DNA from: Cenococcum geophilum 1.58
Lineage: Eukaryota; Ascomycota; Dothideomycetes; Gloniales; Gloniaceae
Reading direction: 5' to 3'
DNA length: 64,000 nucleotides
Assembly: GCA_001692895.1 (NCBI GenBank)
Contig: KV748186.1
Coordinates: 186,001 to 250,000, forward strand
Made by a program: the position numbers and the translations under genes. Below, in pieces: positions 38,018-48,884 of this stretch. The notes beneath the pieces were generated by a model. That model did no database searches. It was not told where the DNA came from and saw only the letters and a program-made list of their open reading frames with translations. Every line of letters begins with the position of its first letter. The stretch's first letter is position 1.

Positions 38018-41000
38018 ATGAATACTGGTCTAGAGCTGCTAGACAGGAACTTCAACATGGCTCTTCCATCGCCTCCCAAAAAGCCCCTGGCAGATCCACC
38101 GCCACCGCTTTCGGCTGCCGACTCGCTAAGCCCCCTCATTCAGGCAACCTACCAGTCGCCCGACCTCAACTTCTATCTCAATGGCAGGAAAGTTATTTTA
38201 TCCAACCCGAATCCGCACTGGACCTTATTAGATTATATTCGCGCTCAGCATGGCCTTAAAGGAACAAAACTTGGTTGCGGAGAAGGTGGTTGCGGAGCAT
38301 GCACCGTGGTGCTGCAGACAAAGGATGTACGGGAGAAACGGAAGGTTTCGCATCTAGCCGTCAACGCCTGCCTCTTTCCCCTAGTTGGCGCAGATGGAAA
38401 ACATGTTATTACCATCGAAGGCATTGGGAACGTTTCGAATCCGCACCCTCTCCAGGAGCGAATAGCCAAACTCCACGGGTCGCAATGTGGCTTTTGTACA
38501 CCGGGCATTGTCATGTCACTGTATGCCCTAATCAGAAATTCTTATGATGTCGATACTAAGGCATTCCACCTCTCAGCTAGCGATATCGAACTAAGGGGCC
38601 ATCTGGATGGAAATCTTTGCCGATGTACAGGGTACAAACCAATTCTCCAAGCGGCGAAGACTTTCATTACAGAAGATCTCCAAGGGCATTTGACGGAAGA
38701 TTATAAGGATTGCGGCACTTCTGATCTTCAAGCCAAGCTCTTGGATGTCGTCCAGGGCAGCTGTGGGAGTCCACCAACAGGTTCTTGCAGTAGGCCCGGC
38801 GGATGCTGCCGGGATACACCATCAAACAGCAGCAGTACACCGGACAGGAAGTCTGCGACGGGCAGTCCCTCTACCGAACCGTCCTCGATATCTGACGAAG
38901 AGCGGATTCTTGCAAATGTTGAGATAAGGAAGGGACTAGATCAAGACTCCTTTATCAATGGAACCACGTACTCCAGGCCCGTCAAATGCCTGCAAACTCC
39001 AATCGGAAATGATGCCGAAAATCGTTCCGAAAACACTAAAGTGGGAACAGCTCTCGACGCTCCACTCTTAAAATCGCAGAAAGGCGTGCCCAAGCTACAA
39101 TTCGCTGAATATTCCCCTGGCACGGAACTCATATTCCCACCTGCGCTGTGGAAGTACGAGCAGAAACCCGTGTGTTACGGAAATGAAAGGAAGATATGGT
39201 TTCGGCCCGTTACATTGGATCAACTTGTAGAATTGAAGGGTGTTTATCCCTCAGCAAAACTTGTCGGAGGCGCGAGTGAAGTACAGATCGAAGTACGGTT
39301 CAAAAATTCGGACTTTTCTGTATTAGTATATGTTTCAGATATCGAGGAACTAAAGGAAACGAAATTGCCGAAGTCAAAGCTGGAACTGGAGTCCATGGAT
39401 GAAATTTACCTATCTGCAAATACTTCTTTGACGGAATTAGAACGAATCTGTGAGGATGTATACGAAAAGCTAGGACAAAGAGCTATGGTTCTGGGGGCTC
39501 TTCGAAAGCAACTTCGATATTTTGGCGGTCGGCAAATTCGGAATGTTGCTTCCTTAGCTGGAAATGTTGCAACTGCGTCGCCGATATCTGACGCTAACCC
39601 GGTCCTTCTATCTGCAGGTGCTTCTGTTGTTGCTCGAACCCAGTCGAAGGGCACATTTCAAGTTCCGGTCGAGCAGCTCTTCATTGCATATCGAACGACG
39701 AGCCTACCAGCTGACGCGGTGATCACCCATATTCGTATTCCACTTGCTAGCTCGGATACTCGAGAAGTTATCAAAGCTTATAAACAAGCCAAGAGGAAAG
39801 ACGATGACATTGCCATTGTTACTGCAGGCTTTCGCGTTAGATTAAACGATCAAGGAATTGTTGAAGAAATCACCCTCGCGTATGGTGGCATGGCCCCAAC
39901 TACTTTAGCAGCCAGAAGATCTGGAGATGCCCTTGTTGGAAAGAAATGGGCAATTCCGGAGACCCTGGAATTAGGTCTTGGTGCACTGGTAAAGGACTTT
40001 GATTTGAGCTTCAGCGTTCCTGGAGGCATGGCCCATTACCGGAGAACACTGGCTTTATCTCTTTTTTTCCGCTTTTGGCACGAGTCAGTGGCAAATTTTA
40101 ATTTAAGAAGAATTGACGATCAAATCATCGAGGAAATCCAACGAGGTCTTTCGCAAGGCTTGAGAGATGATTACAATCCGAACGAGCAACGAGTCATTGG
40201 AAAACAGGTTCCTCACTTATCTGCCCTCAAGCAGTGCACTGGAGAAGCGGAGTACGTTGACGACATGCCACGCCAGGAGCGAGAGCTATTCGGAGGACTA
40301 GTGTTATCCTCAAAAGCCCATGCAAGGCTGCTTGAGGTCGACTGGGCTCCTGCACTTGAAATGAATGGGGTGGTTGGATATATTGACAAGAATAGCATTC
40401 CAAAGGAGGCGAATATATGGGGTTCTATATCAAAGGACGAGCCATTTTTTGCCGATGGTGAAGTCCAGCATTATGGGCAGGTTATCGGCATGGTTTACGC
40501 GGAAACAGTATTAGAAGCCCAGGCAGCAGCCCGTGCTGTAAGAGTTTCCTACGAAGAACTCCCGGCCATTCTCACTATCGATGAAGCAATCAAGGCCCAG
40601 AGCTTTTTTAAGTATGAAAAGGATCTCAAAAAAGGTGCAGCTATCCGTGGAAAGATGGAAGACGCTTTTGATGTGTGCGATAAAATATTTGAGGGGACGA
40701 CGAGAATTGGTGGTCAAGAACACTTTTACCTTGAGACTAATGCTTCCTTAGTCATTCCACATAATGAAGATGGCTCCATGGAAGTCTGGTCGTCCACTCA
40801 GAATTGGTGAGTGAAAAATCTCCTGCATTGTTAACTCAAGTGGACTTATCTTTTCATAAAATCTTCCATCGTCTGCCACTGGCTAGCCATCTAATAATGA
40901 GTTAGCATGGAGACCCAAGAATTCGTCAGCCAGGTTACTGGCGTCCCAAATAACCGAATCAATGCTCGCGTGAAACGTATGGGTGGTGCATTCGGAGGCA

Positions 41001-42687
41001 AAGAGTCACGCAGCGTTCCATTTGCTTGCCTTCTTGCCATTTCTGCTAAGAAAGAGCGCCGACCAATGCGACTCATGCTGAATCGAGACGAGGATATGAT
41101 GCTTAGTGGTCAGAGACATCCTATCCAGGTCAGGTGGAAAGTCGGTGTCTCCAATGACGGCAAGATTCTAGCATTAGACGCAGATTCGTATGATAATGCT
41201 GGGTTCTCTCAAGACATGAGCGGTGCTGTCATGGATCGTTGCATTACTCATCTGGACAACTGCTATGAGATCCCGAACGTCTACCTCCGTGGCCACGTCT
41301 GTAAAACAAATACTCACAGTAATACGGCATTTAGGGGTTTCGGTGCTCCGCAGGCTATGTTCGTTACGGAGACTATATTGTCAACTGTCGCTGAAGGACT
41401 GAGCGGCATAGATATCGATGAGCTTCGTTTGAAGAATTTGTATAAGCCTGGAGATAGAACGCCGTTCTTTCAACAAATCGATGAGGATTGGCACATACCC
41501 ACACTTCTTGACCAAATCCGTGCCTCCTCCAATTATGATTCTCGCAAGGCTAAAGTCGCCAAGTTTAACGAGTCGAACAAATGGAAGAAGCGTGGTATAT
41601 GCCTTATTCCCACGAAATTCGGGCTGAGCTTTGCGACTGCTCTTCATCTCAATCAGGCTGGAGCAACTGTCAACATATACGCTGATGGGAGCGTATTACT
41701 TCATCATGGCGGTACTGAGATGGGGCAGGGACTCTATACTAAAATGTGCCAGGTTGCAGCCCAGGAGCTTGGTGTTCCAATGGATTCCATTTACACCCAT
41801 GACAGTCAAACATATCAGATCGCCAACGCATCTCCAACAGCAGCATCATCCGGAAGTGATTTGAACGGTATGGCTGTAAAGAATGCTTGCGAGATTCTCA
41901 ACGAACGTCTCAAACCGTACAGGGAAAAATACGGGCTTGATGCGCCTATGAAAACCATTGCGCATGCCGCATATTTTGACCGCGTAAACCTTGCTGCTAA
42001 TGGGTTCTGGAAGATGCCGAAGATTGGGTACCAGTGGGGAAATACAAATGTCGATACGGTCAAGCCAATGTATTACTACTTCACACAGGGTGTTGGAGTT
42101 ACCGAAGTCGAGCTGGATCTTCTTACTGGGGATCATACTGTGCTTCGTACGGATATCATGATGGTAAGCGGCGCAAGTCTGTCAACCTATCAAGCTAATG
42201 ATTTCAACAGGATGTCGGCCAATCTATCAATCCAGCGATCGACTATGGACAAATCGAAGGCGCTTTCGTTCAAGGTCAGGGTCTCTTCACAATGGAAGAA
42301 TCTCTCTGGACTCTCTCTGGCGAGCTTGCGACTCGTGGCCCCGGCACTTATAAAATCCCTAGTTTCTCTGATATTCCGCAAGTCTTCAATGCCAGCATGC
42401 TGCGACATGACGGCCAAGGCAAGCCCTTGACATGGAAACACCTTCGCACTATCCAGAGCAGCAAAGGCATTGGCGAGCCACCACTGTTCCTTGGGGCTAC
42501 GGTATTCTTTGCACTGAGGGAGGCAGTGAGGGCTGCAAGGGAAATGAATGGAGTAAAAGAGCCGTTGGTTTTGGATAGTCCCGCAACCGCAGAGAGACTG
42601 AGATTAGCGGTTGTCGATGATTTAGTGAGGAAGGCTGAAGTTGTTCGCAAGGAGGGAGAGTCGAACTTCTTTGTTAGTGTAGCATAA
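38018..42687 (+). CDS. hxnS: Xanthine-dehydrogenase-family molybdenum hydroxylase (nicotinate hydroxylase, HxnS-like)
   Basis: Exons 38018-40806, 40906-42163, 42211-42687 (introns 99 and 47 bp) give about 1507 residues. An internal Met at 38057 ([10 protein letters not shown]) is an alternative start. Domain order: [2Fe-2S] with [14 protein letters not shown] (about 85-98), second cluster QCGFCTPG (about 158) and CRCTG (about 203), a Ser/Pro/Cys-rich linker (about 245-290), FAD domain ([35 protein letters not shown]), then the Mo-cofactor domains with [36 protein letters not shown] and the catalytic Glu in GIGEPPLFL near the C-terminus. The Glu and Arg that bind the purine ring in xanthine dehydrogenase are both present, so sequence alone does not exclude a purine hydroxylase (HxA). 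The nearby hxn-type genes and the divergent Old Yellow Enzyme favour HxnS, which converts nicotinate to 6-hydroxynicotinate. It is longer than the roughly 1350-1400 residues usual for the family. Confidence 0.85.
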
Positions 42688-43138
42688 GCAGATTGTCCCA
42701 AAAATTGATATTTGATCCGGAGCATAGGCTTGATTTGACGCTTTTGGTATGTAATTGCGATCTGTCTAATGGTGGTTGCGGGTAGTAATAGCCGACCGCG
42801 CTACGGCATACTACGGCATGCCCAAAAAATCCCCCACGGCATGCACCCCCACTTTTAAGGCTTGGCCAGTGCGCGTCTCGCATTTCGGAGGGTAAATCGG
42901 CTCTTCTCCCAACAATTCCATTCGACACACCAATCCTAGCCCTTTCTTAAAAGTGCTACGTAGGACAGTACCTTGCAGCTGCATATACCGGACCGAATGG
43001 CTGTATCTAGGCCCGTGATAAGACACTCTAGAAACTTGGGAATTGCCTTGTCCACCATGGGCTTTCAGCGTGCGTTTAACCTTCCTCTACTCCGTCCTTT
43101 GCACGATCAGTCGGGTGACCTCGAGCTCCTACTTTGCA
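42688..43138. promoter_or_regulatory. hxnS-hxnR intergenic region with triplicated ACGGCAT motif
   Basis: This 451-bp stretch has no recognised gene and is the likely hxnR promoter. It contains three near-identical motifs: ACGGCATAC (42803), ACGGCATGC (42813) and ACGGCATGC (42836-42844). Forward open frames reaching back to 43043 are in frame with hxnR but lack recognisable protein sequence. Confidence 0.45.
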
Positions 43139-46100
43139 ATGATGGCGGATGCTATGCAACGAAATACTCGAAAGAGAAACGCAGACGCCAATGGCGTTCC
43201 GATTAGGAAGTTTTTATGCGGATTTGAGGGTTGTGGGCGGAGTTTCACGAGGTCGGAGCATTTGCAAAGACACCTCCTCAACCACACGGCTGGCGAGAAT
43301 ACATGCGAGAGGTGTAGAGCACATTTCAAACGGCGGGATCTGCTTGGTGAGTCCGGGGTACGACCTATTTCTTTTTCCGTTTTCGAGAGTGGGCGAATTC
43401 TTGAAATCATGAATGGTGGTATTCGTCATTCCCAAGCCTCTACTGCTCCTCACTACCGCCTCTTTCGGTTGATCTGTCCCTAGTTTGATTCAAGCTGTCT
43501 TTGCCGAGGGCTGCATCCGCGATGTACGCCTGAAACACACCTGCAGGCATCATGGATCATATTGATCTACATACTTTGATCCTGAGGCTCTCGGTCCATC
43601 ATTTCTTGATATGCGAAGTGAAAGACTTTGGGCACTGGGGTATACCAAGCCACCACTATGTGGATGTGTGGCTATGCAGGGCAAGATTGCTTGAATCAAC
43701 CCTTGACCCCCCATCAATCCCCATCCTTGGAAGACCGATCACTAATGGGTTATAGAGAGGCATATTGCCCGTCACCGCCAGAAGGATGCCGAGGCAGGAG
43801 CAGAAGGTTCTGGAATACTCAACACCAGGAAGCGAATGTGGAAGGATGCCGATGGAAATATCGTTCCCAAACGTCCAAACTTGACAACGCAACAACAGCA
43901 ACGCGCACAGACTGAGGAAAGCTCCAATTTCAGTCATTCCAACAACGCCCATAACGGTGCTCCAATATCACCGCCAATCTCTACGAGCAACTCCTTCGGG
44001 CGACCACGGACAGATGATCAAGATGTTGCATTTCCTGGAGGAGATTTATGGACTTTCAATCCCTTGAATAATTTACATCCATTACCACCTTCGGATATAT
44101 ATCGCCCTCAGACTGAAGAACATTTTTGGTCATCCAACCCCACTCCACCCATAATCCAGGGGCAGACCGAAGATCCACCATACCCATTCAACCCAGATAC
44201 AGGTAAGGCCTCATTTTCTGTTACTGTATATAGAGCAGCTTACCCTTGTAATTGTAAAACTCCGTCTCCGAACTTTTGTGATGGTTGGCTTGAGGCTAAA
44301 AAGCTTATGATTGATACATGGGGTATGAGCGGTATGCCTTGATGTAGGTTGATACTTGAAGCGAACCTAGGTCTAGACCATACTACCCCTCCTACTTGAA
44401 ATGCTATAACTGCTTGAAGCGACCTTAGAGCTCGATGCAGAATGCACGAGGCGAAAGCTGTTTGGAATAAGCGCTCTATTGAGTTTCTCTTTTCTAGGCT
44501 ATGCTAGCTGTCGATTCAGATCTCTGAGCAATGCTGACGTTGTCAAAGCCAGCTCTTTCAACATGCCATATACCACCATGAGCAACTATGAATGGCTGTT
44601 TAATGTTGATCTATCATCTGTTCAGGGCGATGTTACTCCGGCGAACCTTGCCACTGAAACCTTTTCGCAATGCCAAATGCCTATCGACATTCCGAATCAA
44701 CATTCTCTCCCAGAATACTCTAGTGGCATTCCACCAGACCCTACCCCAACTGGTAGTGAGTTTTCAACGGTACGAGGGAGGAATTCCATGTCGACAAACT
44801 ACTCCGAGCCTTCCCATCCTAGTAATCTAAACGAACCTATTGTTTCTCCGCCATTCATAGAGTTAAGCTCTCAGATTAATGGTGGTATGGGTTTCCAGGA
44901 TCATTCGATGAATAATTCCCACAATTCTACTGAATCAAGATCTGCAAGCGATACTCGAAAATCCCGAGGTCTTACCAACACTGAAATAACTCCATCCCAA
45001 AAGTTTGTCACCGTACTCCCTGCGGATATGGAACGCCCAATGTCGATGCTTCATCGTTCGAATAACCTCCCCGTTATTGATGAGTTTGCTCGAAACCAGA
45101 TATTGAATCTAATAGATTCTGCTCGGCCTGAGACGCCAGATGGCTCTTGTATTACCCGAGATCATCCTCTACTATCTCTCTCACACCTGCAGACCTACTG
45201 CGATCTGTATTTCACCCGCTTCAACACTGCATACCCTTTACTTCATCAAGCCACATTCGATGCATCACATGTGGATACACTTCTCCTCATTTCAGTCCTC
45301 CTTGTGGGCGCCACTTATTGTGAAAAGGACCCCCATCAACTGGCGGTAAATAGATAATGTGATAACAAAAATAACATTTTAGCTAATCCTGACAGGTCTG
45401 CATACACGATATTCTGCGTCCGCAGATATTTGCGAACTCCGCTTTCACAGCTAAACCCGAACTCTGGGTTCTTCAGACTATCCTGCTTGTGGAATGTTTT
45501 GGCAAAAGCCGAGCAGGTCGAAAGCAACACGACATGTCTCATCTCTTCCACGGTCTTCTTATCAACCTCATCCGCAGAAGCGACTGTCAGTTCATACGCA
45601 CACCATCTGTCGAAGATGGCACTGACGATCTCGAGGATGATTGGAAAACGTGGGCGGAAGCAGAGCAGAAGAAAAGGTATTTTGCCATAGCCTTACCAAA
45701 GGGATATACTGCTTACTTGAGCAAGACTAGCCTTTTTATGCTTCATGTGGGACACACAACACGCAGTGCTGTTCTGTCAGTCACTGTGCATGTCCGCATT
45801 TGAACTTCGATCGACCCTACCATGCAACCAAGCACTTTGGGAAGCTGATTCTGCCGAAAACTGGCATCAGCTGCGTAAACGCCAGAAACCTCAACCACTG
45901 TTTTTGGCATGCCTCAAGACGTATCTTAGTCCTTCAGGGCCTCCCTCCGCAAAGAATATCAATGCGCTTTCACGAGTTCTTCTTCTACACGGACTCATGT
46001 CGATTTCTTGGGATATGAAACGCAGAGACCAAACATCACTGGGTAAGCGTTAGGATTTAGCTTCTTTCACTACCAGCTAACCTCTCGCAGGTTTAATGGG

Positions 46101-46863
46101 AAATGGTACACCCATCGGAGATTGGAAAGCGCGCATGGCGAAGTCTTACGATGCCTGGAAGGCAGATTTTGATTCCTACTGCACAAAATATATGGGCCTG
46201 TTCACCCCAGAGAATCCCGAGTTGAGAAAAGAATTCTTGTGCTTCACCACTGCCAATAACGCCATATACCATGCTGCGCATGTAATTCTCAACGCCGAGT
46301 TTCTCGATCTACAGATCTACGCCGGCGCAAGACATATCCTGGGCCGCCCCGTTACCCGCCCTGACTATGTCCGCTCTCAGCGAGTGGTTAAGCGCTGGGC
46401 TACGGAAGACGCGAGGTCTGCGAGCCGGGCAGCGTGGCATGCAGCGCATATTGTCCGAGATGGTGTGAGAAGTTTAGATGGTTTCGATGCTATGGGCTTG
46501 TTCCATTTCCCCTGGTGTCTTTATCTTGCCACCCTGACCTGTTGGGCCTTCCACCATGCGCGACCTCCCGCCGGCGGCTCCAACACTAGCTCTGACTGCG
46601 GGGATCGGGGCCATGGTGGTGCGGACGAAGAGGACGAGATTATTTGGGACGCCAAAGAAGAGATGAACACGCTGATTGGTGCCATGACGAGCACGAGGCC
46701 AGAGAACCTGGCGGCTCTAAGAGGACGCCGCACCAGCGGACTTACGGCGGTAGTGGTGAAGCATTTGAGTAAGGTCCGCTGGGCAGTGGTGCATGATGGT
46801 ATGACAGTGCTTCGAGGATTGGTGCCGTGGAGGTTAATCAATCAATATGAGAGTTTAGCTTAA
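43139..46863 (+). CDS. hxnR: C2H2 plus fungal_trans transcription factor (HxnR-like pathway activator)
   Basis: Exons 43139-43346, 43756-44202, 44498-45345, 45396-45676, 45726-46042, 46091-46863 all join in frame, giving about 957 residues. The start is MMADAMQRN (an upstream in-frame Met at 43043 is less likely). Two tandem zinc fingers: C27/C32-H45/H49 and C56/C59-H72/H76; the first, 409-bp intron splits the second finger. A Gln/Asn/Ser/Pro-rich middle is followed from about residue 440 by a fungal-specific transcription factor domain (LQTYCDLYFTRFNTAYPLLH, LLLISVLLVGATY, LWEADSAENW). This architecture is that of HxnR, the nicotinate-responsive activator. It lies directly after the hydroxylase gene. 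Nuclear; the two long introns (409 and 295 bp) are the least certain part of the model. Confidence 0.78.
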
Positions 46864-47094
46864 TAGTCATTCAAAGTCGGCCATTTCTACGTAGGGATAA
46901 AGTTAGGGTCAAATCGTTTTCAGGAAAGCTTTACCATTAACAGGACCAAATTGGATTCATGATTTTATCGTCATAATATATATCGACACAGAGGATCTCT
47001 GGAACATTGAGGTTTGACTCTACGGTTCCTTGATTCGATCAAGGTGTTCCCGCACGTTCGCGACCAATTATGGTGATATAATCTAGGCGAAAAG
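46864..47094. other. Intergenic sequence downstream of hxnR
   Basis: AT-moderate sequence without recognisable coding; it leads into the small inverted-repeat element at 47095. Confidence 0.5.
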
Positions 47095-47250
47095 CTATTC
47101 CTTCCAACGGTAGGGTTCTACGAGAGTTGGACCGTGTGCGAACACCAGAATCAAAAGTACGCGTATGGTTAGGGAGCCTTGATCCCATTGATTCTATTGG
47201 CTGGACCTTATTGATAACGGTAGGACCTATTTTACCGTTGGAAGGGATAG
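47095..47250. mobile_element. Small MITE-like inverted-repeat element (about 156 bp)
   Basis: The left end CTATTCCTTCCAACGGTAGG and the reverse complement of the right end (CTATCCCTTCCAACGGTAAA) match at 17 of 20 positions. There is no coding inside. The element ends 6 bp before the Fot1 terminus at 47257. Internal sequence at 47128-47151 resembles 12066-12089 on the far side of the Fot1 element. Confidence 0.6.
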
Positions 47251-47256
47251 ATTCTA

Positions 47257-48211
47257 ACGTGGGACCCCAGGAAGCGAGACACCCCCCCTAGCGAGACATT
47301 CGCGCCCATGCCTCCCCTTCTTCCCTGCCAAATTACACCCAAATCGAAAATTTCTAGCACAAATCGCCATGTCCCTTCCTAAATTCAGTTCTCGCGAAGC
47401 CGAAACCTCCATACAAAAAGCTATACAAGACGTTGAATTGGGCGTTGAGCCGTCGATTCGCAAAGCCTCCGACGTTCGCGCATTACCACCCTCTACCNTT
47501 GCCCATCGTCTTGCTGGGCGTCTCCCTCGACACCTGGCCCATAAAACCCTACTGCATGCTTATCAGGAGGATCAAATTATCAAATGGATACGCGAATGTC
47601 AGTCCTGGGGCTTTCCAATAAGAGTTAATATGCTTCCTACAATTGCGAACTCGTTCTTAACAGAAGGCAGGGTTATAGGTAAATATTAGGGGGAGAGATT
47701 TATATAACGCCACGGGCTCTACAGTATTATAAGTCGTTGATTAGATTGCCAGAGAGCCTAGAATAATGATCCAGTTATTATTCGCAACTGGTTTAAGTTC
47801 TTTTAAAGCGTATGGGATAAATACTTAATTAAGCACTCCAAATTTATGCACAACTTTAACGAAAAAGGGGTAATGCTAGGCCTCGCAGCATTAGCCCGAG
47901 TAATCGTAGATGGCAAGACTAGTAAGGAGAGGTTAAAGAATCGGACTGTTTAATAACCAGGAACACGAGAGCTAGTCTCTATAATTAAGACAATTAGCGC
48001 TAACGGCTCTTACCTACCTCCGTTTATAATTTAGAAAGGGCAGCAACACTAGGAGACTTAGTATTAAATTACTGAGCAGGATAAACGTCTTCGTGGGTAT
48101 GCCTATGCAACCTCAACGAAAGGCTAGACGGACGACTTGCTAGGCCTACACTATATTAAACACTACGATACTTATATGTGACATCTTGTGGAGGACGATA
48201 AGGGTGACATT
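47257..48211 (+). mobile_element. Fot1/pogo-type transposon, 5' piece with TIR and transposase N-terminus
   Basis: It starts ACGTGGGACCCCAGGAAGCG after a TA dinucleotide, identical to the TIR at 12112. The frame from 47369 (MSLPKFSSREAETSIQKAIQ) encodes the helix-turn-helix/CENP-B-like DNA-binding region (HRLAGRLPRHLAHKT, IRECQSWGFPIR) and stays open for 106 codons; an N occurs at 47498. Beyond 47690 stops appear, but the catalytic-domain start (HNFNEKGVMLGLAAL) and a later segment ending VEDDKGDI are clear. It ends at GTGACATT (48204-48211) against a hAT terminus. It is the 5' part of the same element whose remainder is at 24468-23850 and 12635-12112. Most of this piece shows far less RIP than the rest. 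Confidence 0.88.
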
Positions 48212-48454
48212 CAGTGCTGCCAACAATCAACAGATTTGATTGGAAGTTCAATCAGTCCAAGCGTCAGTCCAATCAATTAAATACGAGATCAGATATCAAT
48301 TAAGCCAATCAAATAATTAATGATTAATTGATGGCCTCGGTTAATAGTTTATCCGGTTTCTTTAAATTTTTAAATTACCTACTATTATCTTATATAATGA
48401 CTTTATTACCTTCTAAGGATAATATAAGTTCGGATATTAACGAAATTTCTCAAT
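48212..48454 (+). mobile_element. hAT element, 5' terminal 243 bp
   Basis: It begins CAGTGCTGCCAACAATCAA, the same terminus as at 24469. Near 48397 a frame reading MTLLPSKDNISSDINEISQ runs to the right border. At the border TCAAT (48450-48454) precedes the gypsy-B LTR. Removing the LTR element and one duplication copy continues this frame into 27285 on the reverse strand, with only CAA-to-TAA type stops. Confidence 0.82.
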
Positions 48455-48874
48455 TGTTACGAACGCTTTAAGTATAATATTACGACTACTTGGAGAGGAG
48501 TTGGAAGAAGCTAGTTGGTTAATATAAGCACGGTCTGGGATGGAACCCGTGGAACCATATAACGAGGAATGGTAAGCAGAGTCACGTGATGTGATTTATA
48601 TAATCTGTATAATCTGCGAGATCTATAATAGAGTAAATAGAGCAGATAGAGTAGACAGAGTAACGACTTTCTTAGAAGTATGGTTGTGTATTTAAGGACC
48701 CTTAATCCCTACCTAGATAGTTCCTTCCTTGTAGTAATTCTTAGAATATAATTAGAGTTAATCTATTAGGCAACTACTCCACTAGTTATTATTACGTTAT
48801 TAACTTCTAGTAATACCTATATACCTAGCCCATTAATAAGTCTACCGTAGTTCCTACTATAAGGCTCTATTATA
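48455..48874 (+). repeat. Displaced 5' LTR of gypsy B (420 bp)
   Basis: It starts TGTTACGAACGCTTTAAG and ends GGCTCTATTATA. Length and sequence order equal the LTR at 27286-27705 on the opposite strand. No gypsy-B internal sequence is recognisable to its right, where the internal region should start. Confidence 0.85.
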
Positions 48875-48884
48875 TAATTACTAC

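Noticed and set aside
37798..38139. 113-codon reverse frame over the hxnS start
   Set aside because: Overlaps the hxnT/hxnS promoter and the hydroxylase N-terminus; no family resemblance.
42348..42725. 125-codon reverse frame
   Set aside because: Antisense to the catalytic C-terminus of the hydroxylase (which contains GEPPLFL).
47369..47689. 106-codon frame as a functional gene
   Set aside because: It is only the DNA-binding N-terminus of the disrupted Fot1 transposase.
27286..48874. Two independent hAT/gypsy insertions at the same Fot1 sites instead of one split stack
   Set aside because: It would need the same 8-bp hAT site, the same hAT position for gypsy B and exactly complementary missing parts at both loci; one inversion explains all of this.
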